From: Liolophura sinensis
Taxonomy: Eukaryota > Mollusca > Polyplacophora > Chitonida > Chitonidae
Assembly (NCBI RefSeq): GCF_032854445.1
Contig: NC_088302.1
Span: forward strand, 56,710,237-56,774,236
DNA length: 64,000 bases
Direction: 5' to 3'
Below are positions 37,999 to 49,165 of this stretch, piece after piece; position 1 is the first letter of the stretch; each line of letters starts with the position of its first letter. The notes beneath the pieces were generated by a model. It was not told the DNA's origin and did no database searches. It saw only the letters and a program-made list of their open reading frames with translations. Both the position numbers and the translations under genes were made by a program.

Positions 37999-40900
37999 CA
38001 TGTAGACAATACTGTATTGTTTTGTGTGCTCTGGGGTTAGTATTAGTGTCAGCAACATTTTCATATCACAACGGCCTGTCACAATGCCGACATATTGTAG
38101 TGCTGCGTAACTGGTGCACTCTGCTGAAGATACCAAACGCGACACCACAAAGAGGTGTACAGCCAACCAACACTGACTTGAACAGAGACTGACGCTAGAA
38201 AATCAGTTTTCATTTAAGCAAAAATTTATAAATTCCTTGCAGGCACGCAGACTCTTGGCAATGATCCCACAACTCTGTCCTTCGCTCCTAAATAAATATT
38301 CACTTGATATTCTTGAGTACACCTTAGAGCACCAAAGGAATAAATAAGTAAATAAATAAAATCTTTATTTGTCTATACCCGAACTTATTTTGAGTTACAT
38401 CTGTATGCTCGCTTCAGACTTGTTAACTTAACGTCACCATTTTAGAAATAAGATATGTATTTTTAAGTGGGTCTGATGTAAAAATAAGAACTTAAGTTCA
38501 GGGATTACAAGAAACGTTATTTCTGTGATATCAGCAGAAAGAAGTCAGAAACTTGATAACTCATTGTCACCATTTTAGAGATAAGATAAGTATACAGAAT
38601 TTGCCCTAGTAGTTAAATCGTCTATTCAGGAACATCCAGCATTAGGCTCGCAAATGACCCGTAGTACACGAATCAGATGATACAATCATTTTTACCTCGG
38701 CCAATATGTTTTTTACTAAAATTTGCTCCAATTTCTAATCTAAATACTGTCAATAGGCGCAATTATCATTTATAATTACAACTCCTTATTGAATCCATAC
38801 ATCTGATCAGATTTTTACAATACAGATTTTTAGCTACTCGCAAGACACCGTACACACTTAGTATTACCATTATATATGATATTCTTTTAGTATATTTCCA
38901 TTGGGAGAGTAAATGTTTCTCCGCTGGAAAGTCAACTCAGCTTGAGCTGAGTATATGTTAACAAAGTCTCTCCGTAGAAACAGTGCCCTGGTATACATAC
39001 ACATATAAACACTGAGGCTCGTGCATGCTCTCAAACGTCGCTCAGACTTTCGCACACAGAGTGGGAAGGTTGACGCTGAGCCCTCAATATAGGCTCTGCC
39101 AGCAATCCCTACAGAGAACGGCCAACCCTGATTTACTGTTTGATAAATCCTGTAATATACTTTGGAAGTGCATGGCGAAACTACAAGGAGTCAAAGCTAA
39201 GGCTTAATTCGGCAAATTTATGTATGGCTCCTTATCAATATAACAGTGGCGATAAGAAGACGACGAACTTCTGTTTACCTTACTAAAATAATGATGCTGA
39301 AGAACTGATATGTATAAAACGCTGGTTTGCGAGCGCTTTGTGCTCATAAAACGACGACCTTGGCCATCATTTGTTTCTCGTTTAGCACTGATATGTCAGA
39401 GAGGTGTATTCCGATCTGCCTGTGAAATCTATTCGTATAACACTCTTCAGGTATAAGGTGGCCTGGTACAGCGCGTATAAATAACGCTGAAGCATATCTC
39501 TGTGTGTGTCCCTAAGCAAGCCTTTGGAAGCACCGGGCTTGTATCTTGGATACACTGCTTATTTTTTGTCTAGGGACGTACGAATAACATCCTTAATCTT
39601 GGCCAAGGAGTGATTGAGTGTTAAAAATTCCTTAAAAATGAATGTTATCTTAAGTGAATATTAATTTACAAAATAATTAAATCAGAATACGAAATTTGTT
39701 GAGATACATTAGATATAATCCCATTCTGCTTAAAGAATACTATTTAAGATATCATTCTCTAGGATTCGTTGTACACAATTATAGCTGGTCTGATGTCAAA
39801 TATGAACTTAAGTTCAGGAATTTCAAGAAATGTTATCTCTGCGATATCAGCAGAAAGAAGCCAGAAATTGTGGATAGAAAACACTGCATAAATTTAATAT
39901 AAACCATAGAAAAATGTTCTCTAGAATGCGCCAGATAATGCAACGATGCATATTAAAACACGTCCTGAATTTACAGTATACTTCACCTGTCACTATAACT
40001 TCAAACATTCAAGTTATGTAAGGCTTAATGAAAATCGAAATTAAGACGGCCACATAAATCTTTTATAGTATGCCAATTTATTTATCATTATATTTATCAT
40101 CGGAATTATGCATATTAATATGTAACCAGTGCGGGTCCAAACTATTACACGCTCCGGATATGTGGGTGTATTAAATGTGAACCTATACATAGGTACATAC
40201 AGAAATGGCATTAGGACAGATATAACAGGCCGCATCGACAATGGATTGACAGCAAACATCTCAATAGCACATTTTAAAACATACAACTGAAAAGAAAAGA
40301 TTTTACTGGAAAAAGATAAAATTCCATACAACCATAATTAATAGTTAGAAATTTGTATAACGTAAATTAACGGTTAAACCGATGCCCTCAATCTATATTA
40401 TTCTGGTTTAATTAGAGAATCTGATTTTATTCAAGTATATTTACCTTATTCGAGAATCTCATAGGCTTGACGAGAAAGGTCACATAACGCTCATAAAAAG
40501 TCCAAAACAACGTTTGTCTTAGAAGCAGTCTTGGAAATTAAGAAAAGCCGTGCCTTTTACCGAGGAGGTACGACCAGTGCTCGGGGGCTGGCAGACGTGT
40601 TGTCTTGAACATTGCCTTGTGAGAACTCCCCTCTCTATACCATATAGATCTTATGTGTACATAGAGAAATGTGCCGTCTGTTGCAATATCGCAATCTCGA
40701 CCCAGTGTGTTATAAGACAATTAAAAGCCAAATTCAGAAGAAAGTCTTTGAGAGCAAACATGACTTGTTGTATGACGGGGAGAGACGGAATATAGCACTA
40801 TCATCTCATCACAGTGAACTACCGCGAGATCTCGACGAAAAACGCCTCACATGCCTGGGAGAAATGCAAAAATGTTCATTCCTTCTTGCCGCCTCAGTTT

Positions 40901-41585
40901 TTTTTTGTTTCTGCCACTAAGCTTCCAAGAGTTACAGGAAATTTGAGAATATCAAAACTTTTGCGTCGCGACTGATAATCACGATCATTCGTGTTTTGCT
41001 CCGACATTCCCATAAAATTCACTCCCCCAAAATATTCAGGATACCAATCATTTATCTGAAACCTTTGTTTCAAATATTAATATCTTACACCTGTATGACT
41101 ACCAACCATCAAGGTGTAAGAATTAATACAACTGTCGGTCCGCATCATGGACTCATCCATGCACGTTTTAGGCTTCAGAAATATTTTACGTTGGAAAGTC
41201 ATTTTTGGACATTCGATTAAATCGAAATACAATTCTATTCCACATTGTATGATATTCTGCATCTCCTCAGGCATTGTATATCACTGATAACTCTTTTTGT
41301 TACAAATCATTTTTGAACTTCATCTGGATGCTGTAAATAATCCTGCTATAATATACCGTTACATAATGAGGACAATATGTTCCGAACTTTCGTGGCTTAT
41401 ACAAAAGTACAAGTACTTTCGCCAAACACACATTGAGACAGCTAGATATAAACTTAATAAGGTTACTAAAGTTTCATGCATGAAGTCCGTATTCAGGGCC
41501 AACACTCTCACAGTGAGTATATGAACTGGCCCGAGTCTTCATCGTTACGGAGTTGTCTTCGAAGCTGCCTGTGCGGATCTCTGAC

Positions 41586-41612
41586 GAGAGAGAGAGAGAG
41601 AGAGAGAGAGAG
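41586..41612. repeat. (GA)n microsatellite
   Basis: About 13 uninterrupted GA dinucleotides. Confidence 0.97.
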
Positions 41613-43864
41613 TGCAGGCCGCAGAGGTTAAGATGAGTGGGGAATTCATACTCGGATTTTTCCAAACATATCTGTTTTTGCAGGTGTGTCTATAGTTTCT
41701 GAAGATGGGACGACAAGATAAAGACGGCTGTAGATAGAGAGGGAATGCTCAGCAAGAAAAAAATGGCAGTTATATATAGAATTTGGGAGTTTTATCTCAA
41801 ATTACTGTTACCAGGATGATGTAATTTGGAGCTATGCAAATCACTTTGTTAGTGTGAACTCAAGAAAGGATTAACTGGGGGTTTATATTTTCATACGAAG
41901 TTTTTGCCGGGATTTGTATGGAATTTGCGGTATGATCCTACATTTCCTCGGTGGCCGGAGATTTAAAGCACTATAGGTTTAGAAAGAATGAACTAAATAT
42001 TGGTTTAATATTGCACGGAGTGAAGTTAACTGTGTCTTTTTGTTTTTTTTTTATGTTTCTTTCTTTTGGCCCCATTAATTCAACCAAACTTACAAGTTCC
42101 CGTATTATCTTACACGGCTTATGCATGCAAGCTTCGCCACACAATCTGCATTAAGAAAATTCTGTACTTAGTTATACCCATAAAATTTATTCCTTGCGTT
42201 CCTTGCTTAGTTGCAGGTTGACTAAATTTTTAGAATGTCTTTCAGGTTGTTCACAAGGGGATTTCGTCTACTACAGCATGCCTGATTTATCAAACCAACC
42301 AGTCAGCGATAATGAAGAACAGCTCAAGGCTTTTAAAACGTCACTTACCATTCAGCTTCACTTACAATTATCGTAGTAGGAATTACACAGTCATAATCTG
42401 TTATCGTAATGTCTGTAACGATCTCGACATCAACGAATATCATTTAAGTGTAGGTCAATCCCAATTGTGTTCACCATATATTACCCAAATGAGGGGAAAG
42501 AGAAAAGTTAACTGACTCGTATCACAACTTGCACGCCTTTTCTGACCTCTGGAAGGAGGTTAACTTCAAATTTTGTTCGAATTTTCGAAATATTGCTACG
42601 AGTGTAAGAATTTGTCTTTTCATAAGCTAAAATGTTTTACGTTTACCAAGTGTTCTGAAGCTAGACACCTTGTGGACAAAATGTTTTACGTTTACAAAGT
42701 GTTCCGACGCTAAACACAAGGTTCACAAAATGTTTTACGTTCACGAAATTATCTTCACAAAAAGAGCACTGCAAGAGTTTGTATGTGTCGTATGTAAGTT
42801 AGGAAACAAAATACTACATATAATTTGTACGTGTCGCTTTATAATAAGCTAGGAAACACATGTCGTGTTTAGGTACATATGTCCTTCGTCCGCTAAAGCC
42901 GACATGCTGTCTGAAAGAGATTTGGAGACGACGATAAGTGAGAAAGGAGTTAACATTGTCATTTCCTCTCCTCTCTGGTAAACTCCATGTTTTTCTGGAG
43001 ACAACACAGAGACAAGATCAATGGATGGGCGTGTTATATTTGTCCCCACGGTGAAACACTGGCCTACATCGAGACCAGCAACAAGTAAAATCAGTGGATT
43101 AGCGTCTGTCTCCTAATCGAACCCACACAACACAGCTTGGTATTTGCCCCCCACCCCCTCCCCAGACACACACACATCTCCTGCTCTCAGACAGGTTATC
43201 AACTCGGGAGTCGCATGTAGCAGGCGCTAACAACCCCATGGCTAGCCTGTCTCAGACAATAGGCCGTATCGGCCCGTGAGACACCAAAACGGCATGGAGA
43301 GAAGTAGCACTCTAATTACTGTTTAATTAAGCCCTATTACGTGAGATTTGCACATTTCCATCACATTTTCATCCCGTGTTCCAAGATGGAAAAAAATATA
43401 TGGTGAAAGCCAGTACCAGTGTGTAATATCATAGCAGGAAAGCACGCTTCGAGGCAAATGGAGAATTATTGTTTGAGTGAACAGCAATCATTTACTCAAG
43501 GGATTATCTAGCCTAAACTTTTTAACATATTTGTTGATAAAAGCATAAGGTTTGTTTGAGGCCACGTGACCCTATTCATTACACTAGCGAAATCAATACA
43601 GCTTTAGCACCTTTCGTGTTTGTCTTTTTGCTTTATTCTTGTTACGCAATGTTTTCACCGCATGCCTTACATATTATTTCAACACATATTCAACATGTGC
43701 AGGAAAATATACTGTGTTGATTTATACATTTCGATAATTTTACAACCTTACAAAAATAATATGTATATCGCTTATTTTTTTGGGAGGTCTTTTTTCAATA
43801 TTAAGTATACTGGATGCATATTTTATATGTCCGACTTTACATTTACACATAATACCCGCGGATA

Positions 43865-43940
43865 ATTTATTTATTTACTTATTTATTTACTTTGTATATT
43901 TATAAATCTATTTATTTATTTATTTATTTATTTATTTATC
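43865..43940. repeat. TTTA-rich simple repeat
   Basis: Tetranucleotide TTTA/ATTT copies with interruptions. Confidence 0.9.
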
Positions 43941-44192
43941 TGATATTTGGTGTATATACAGTTGTTTCACCAGTATTGTAAACTCTCGCGCTATCCTTAT
44001 TGGCCTTTGACTGAAATAAATAGTCTATAATCTAAAATGTAGCTCAGAATGGCGGAAGACACGACACACTCCTTGAGCTCTGTAGGCCTGCATTGGCACA
44101 TTTACATGCTCTGGATGGCATTCTATTATGAGATTAAATGCTAGGAATCTATTTAATTTAGAATCATTAATTGCAGACATTCAGAATATTAA

Positions 44193-44636
44193 CTTCTCGA
44201 GAGTGCTTCAATCGATTCAGAGACAGTGCCTCCGACCTATGCGTATATTGCCCGAATTCTTACAAAAAAGTTACTTGTGGAAATTTATTCACACAGACAT
44301 AAAGCAATTGCCTACAGATGTGCGCCTAAAATCGTAAAAGATGTGCAATCTCCAAAAGGAAAGGCAATTACTTCATATTTGATTGCAAAGAAACACAGGT
44401 TACATTCAGAAGGAAACATGCAGTCGATTGATTCAAATATGAAAACGTTTATTCTTAAATTATCAGAGGACTTTCCTGTTTCTGTCATTTTAGGAGACGC
44501 ATATGCAATTTTCATGGACGCACCGAACTCTAAAATTATGACTGATCTTACGTTAACCGGACGCCATATGCACAGAACATTCTTAGCACAGACTGCTCAC
44601 ATTAAGCACCATGTTAACCAGACACCATATGTATAG
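44193..44636 (+). other. Unrecognised open frame running into a minisatellite
   Basis: Open for 147 codons after TAA at 44190, without an ATG near its beginning. The first 115 residues have ordinary protein composition (for example ARILTKKLLVEIYSHRHKAI and SEDFPVSVILGDAYAIF). The last 30 are encoded by the first unit of the 61-bp array. No family is recognised. It could be a relic of a mobile-element protein or chance; an overlapping frame at 44128-44337 is also open. Confidence 0.2.
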
Positions 44637-44985
44637 AGCATTCTTAGCACGGACTGCTCACATTTAACACCATGTTAACCAGACACCATATGTACAGAGC
44701 ATTCTTAGCACAGACTCCCCACATTTAACACCATGTTAACCAGACACCATATGTACAGAGCATTCTTAGCACAGACTCCCCACATTTAACACCATGTTAA
44801 CCAGACACCATATGTATAGAGCATTCTTAGCACGGACTGCTCACATTTAACACCATGTTAACCAGGCACCATACGTACAGAGCACTCTTAGCACAGACTG
44901 CCCACATTTACCACCATGTTAACCAGACACCATATGCTGAGAGCATTCTTAGCACGAACTGCTCACTTTTAACACCACATTATAT
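44555..44985. repeat. 61-bp minisatellite, about 7 copies
   Basis: Unit contains ACCAGACACCATATGTACAG, AGCATTCTTAGCACAGACT and CACATTTAACACCATGTTA. Inner copies are nearly identical; the first and last are diverged. Confidence 0.93.
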
Positions 44986-46615
44986 TATACCACATCGCAG
45001 CTCTGAATACACGCATCGTACTATATTGCTCATTTCCACCTCTATTGCGCATGTATTTAATACACACCCTGTACCATGCTTTATTTTTTTCGAAAACTAA
45101 GTAACCAGAATTTTGTTATAAATCAAAGACATTCTTCTCTTTGTCCGATTTAGTAGACTGTCAGGGTGGGTTCATGTACAGGAGAAATTGTATCTTCGCC
45201 TTGTCACACAGGACTGACGTATAAACTCTTCTCACTTGGGATGTGTTCTATTGCAGTTTTAATTCAAATGGCTGCCAACACTCAGGCTGCTGTTCTACGA
45301 GTGGAAGGCACAAATCCTTCTCACTGAGTCGTGATTAACTAGCGGAAGGTATCTGTGGGGAAAGGGACTGCTACTCTAAGGTATAGCTTTTAATCAGCCT
45401 TCCATCGTATTTCTACATACTTTGAATTTTGTCACACAACTAAAAAGCAGTTTGCACTGACTGGTGTCATTGGATATCCCGGATACGGAAAATTTAGCAA
45501 CCGCAATGAATGAGCGCGGAAATAGTAGTCTTTTCCAAGCGGGACCAAAAGACAGTTCTATCATCCGAAATCAATCGTCCCCGTCGTGATGGGAAGTATA
45601 CAGCTGTATGTGCATGTTGTAGCAGAAACGGTAAGCTGCATCCCGATATTTCTGTAATGCAACAACTAAATATTCATCGTTAGAAGAATCTATGCTCCAT
45701 GCAAAATACAAATGCGTCTACTGTGAAGAGCTAAGTTATGGTTTGCAAAGGCATTTGTGCGATGGTAGGTAACAGAGAATGTAACACAAAAATACAGGCT
45801 ATTAACAATAAACTGAATCTTTTATGAATTGTAATTTGAGAAACGTTTAACCGTTTGGTTAAATAATGAAAATGTGCGGAAAAGGCGCGATGTCCCTGCA
45901 AAAGGCTTCGTCAGTTTGTATTTTATGTCTCAAAGCTATCCAAACAGTTTATCCAGTATACAAATCTATTTATATATTTCTAGATGCGGCGCCTTCTAGA
46001 GCGCGAACGTCAGCGAGAGACAGCCGACGTTGACAGGGATAGAGAACCATTGACATAGCCCTTCATTTGACAAAGGTTGGCGTATCAGGATAAAACAGCA
46101 AAAGAACAGGCGACCTGACGATTAATATTTTCTTGTTGCGTTTTCACAGGAAGCCCGACATCTCGTACAAACCAGGCTGTAGGTCAGCTTTGTTTTCACA
46201 GCCGCATTAATTCAAACGAGAAATAAAACTCGAGAAACCAAATTATTGTCGTATTGTATTGTCCCACGGGCAAGCAGTTTTCTACATATTTACGTAAGCG
46301 TGTTCTTAGCTCTGTGCACATAAATTAGGAGTGAAGAGTTCATCGACAAAAGCCGAGTGACCGCGAGGTGTAGTGTTGACTGTCTAGCCGGCGAGTCACT
46401 GGAGAATCTCTACACAGCTGATGGCAAAAGCTAGGGAATTAACAAAGTTTGCCACGACTTAACTCCGCGTAAACCCAAGGCCGTTCACAACCAAAACATT
46501 CCCAATGTCTCGATGGTGACGCGAGCGTCTTGGGGAACACCAAGTAGTGCAGTGGCGAGTAGAAGTCCCTAACTACAACACGAGCATCACGAGAAAACCC
46601 AGCCTCACGTTTTTC
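44986..46615. other. Non-coding interval, nothing recognised
   Basis: Unique-looking sequence with normal CpG content. No gene, RNA or repeat is supported here. Confidence 0.5.
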
Positions 46616-47345
46616 TCTATCAAATATGGGGAAATGGAGATACACAATGACACATTGGGGGGGGGGGGGGGGGCTGCGAGAGGGGAAGCAAGGGAACGTT
46701 GGAAGAGAACAGGGAGACATGGGAATAGTGGGAGGCAAGAGAGACAGATAAGTAAACGGTAGAGATTGGGGAGATACATAAATGGAGAGACATAGGAAGA
46801 CACAGAGAAGACACTGAAGAGACATTCAAGACATCGGGAATATGGAAAAGTATGACAAGATAATACATCGGGGATATTGGAGACATAGGCCAGCATTGTG
46901 ATGACATCGCAGCATTTTGAGTACAGCTGTTCTAGAATTGTCAGGCAAAATGCATCACAATCAATTATCAATTTCTGCTTTACTCTCTTTGCTGTAGCCA
47001 TGTATACAGGGTGTATGGGGAAGGCATTAGCAAACGTGGAAAAGGCATTGGGAATATAGAGAGACATTGGGGATATGGGAATACACTGAGAGACATTGGA
47101 AGCATTGGAAATATGAGAGACATGGAAAAATATTGGGAACATGAAGAGACATAGGTAGATATTGGAGTTATAGAGAGACAATGGAAGACAATATGCATGT
47201 GGACAGACATAGGAAGAGATTGGGGATATGGTCCAATATTGGAAGATATTGGTGGGGGGGTGAGGGGGGTCTATGGAGAGACATGGACTGACATAGAAGG
47301 CCTGAGGAGAGGCTAGAATATACTGGGGATGTGGAAAGACATCCC
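46616..47345. repeat. Decayed purine-rich array (GGGAGACATTGGGG type)
   Basis: Irregular copies of GAGACATTGG and GGGGATATGG words, interrupted by unique sequence (about 46850-47030) and by a run of 17 G at 46657-46673. The word content matches the much more regular array at 48165-49165, so this may be an older part of the same family. The minus-strand 286-residue open frame across it is Pro/Ser/Cys-rich repeat translation and is not called as a gene. Confidence 0.7.
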
Positions 47346-48164
47346 CAGTGTAAACAAACAATCCTAAACCGGCCCTTAGCCTAGATGGACATTTAGGAAT
47401 CGCAAGACCAATTCCAAAAAAGACGTTTAACACAAACTGCCAAAGGACTAAGAAGTATATAAAGTATGAACATTAGGACGGAAGCATGCAAGAGAAGCAG
47501 TCAACAGTTTTCAGGTATGTTCCAGGAAAGGTATGTTCTAGGCGAATGACTGAAATCAGTATTCAATCCAGCACCATGTTAGTACATCAGTTGTCGATAA
47601 TAAAATATACATCTAAGATGTGCTTTGATTGTCATTGTTCATATATCCAACGTGGAGAATCTAATTCAACACGATGATTATAAAGCCTCTAGCCCCGGGT
47701 CAAGCGGAATTGCACACAATCATGAAGCAGAGCGCCAGAGATTCTGGACGCTCTCTCCACATTTACTTACAAGAGAATAATACTCATTGTAAAAATAACA
47801 CCTGGAAATGGTGTGAGATGTGAGGGTTTTGTCGTGAGATAGGAAGACAATGGGCTTTCGACGGGAGATGTGAATACTATAATAGACGTACAGCATAGAC
47901 AGGAAATCCAGAGCAGCGACGACAGTGTGACACTTGGCAAATGGTCACAAATAACCGGTTTGTCAGTTTACCTCAGGGTTTTATTCTATGTAAATGAATA
48001 GATAGCAGCAAATTGCACGCCCCCTAGCACTGTGGCTTAGGCAGAATTTGGTAAAGAAATGCAGTGATTTTATTTGCAGTTTATTAGACGGTACTGGTCT
48101 GGAATTACTCAAAATGTTTTTATTGTCATCACATATAATGTATAATAACATTAAAACAATTCAG
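47346..48164. other. Non-coding interval, nothing recognised
   Basis: Unique-looking sequence between the two purine-rich arrays. No supported feature. Confidence 0.5.
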
Positions 48165-49165
48165 AGGCCTCGGAGAAGACACTGGGGTATCGGGGTGAGA
48201 TGTGCATGAAGATGGGAATTGGGAAGACATTGGGGTCTCGGTGTGATATGGGAAGATATTGGGGTTTCAAGCGTGAGATGGGAAAACATTGGGGTTTTGG
48301 CATGAGATGGGAAGACATTGGGGTTTTTGCATGAGATGGGAAGCCATTAGGTGTTTCAGCGTGAGATGGCAAGACATTGGGGATGAGGGGAGGCCTGGAT
48401 GTGGGGAGACATTTGGGATGAGGGAGACCTGGGTGTGGGGAGATAGTGGGCATGAGGGAGGCTTGGATGTGGGGAGATACTGGGCATGAGGGAGGCCTGG
48501 ATGAGGGGAGACATTTGGGATGAGGGAGGCCTGGATGTGGGGAGACATTTGGGATGAGGGAGGCCTGGATGTGGGGAGATAGTGGGCATGAGGGAGGCTT
48601 GGATGAGGGGAGACATTTGGGATGAGGGAGGCCTGGATGTGGGGAGATAGTGGGCATGAGGGAGGCCTGGGTGAGGGGAGACATTTGGGATGAGGGAGGC
48701 CTGGGTGTGGGGAGATACTGGGCATGAGGGAGGCCTGGATGTGGGAAGATACTGGGCATGAGGGAGGCCTGAATGAGGGGAGACATTTGGGATGAGGGAG
48801 GCCTGGATATGGGGAGATACTGGGCATGGGGGAGGCCTGGATGTGGTGAGACATTTGGGATGAGGGAGGCCTGGATGTGGGGAGATACTGGGCATGAGGG
48901 AGGCCTGGATGTGGTGAGACATTTGGGATGAGGGAGGCCTGGATGAGGGGAAACATTTGGGATGAGGGAGGCCTGGGTGTGGTGAGACATTGGAGATTGG
49001 GGAGGCCTGACGATGGGAGACATTGGGCATGAGGGAGGCCTGACGATGGGAGACATTGGGCATGAGGGAGGTTTGGATGTGGGGGAACATTGGGCACGAG
49101 GGAGGCCTAGATATGGGGAGACAGTGGCAATTCGTGAGGCCTGAATGTGGGGAGATATTGGGTCA
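48165..49165. repeat. 34-bp G-rich minisatellite with two unit types
   Basis: From about 48375, some 23 copies of a 34-bp unit GGAGGCCTGGATGTGGGGAG plus an ending of two types: ACATTTGGGATGAG or ATACTGGGCATGAG. A diverged leader (48165-48375) carries GAGATGGGAAGACATTGGGG words. The plus strand has runs of 3-4 G every 4-12 bases. The 366-residue and shorter minus-strand open frames (Pro-rich, SPHIQASLIPNVSPHPGLPH-like) are the translated array, with no start context or domain. Confidence 0.94.

Noticed and set aside
46573-47433. 286-residue minus-strand open frame
   Set aside because: Crosses the decayed purine-rich repeat and a run of 17 G; composition follows the repeat.
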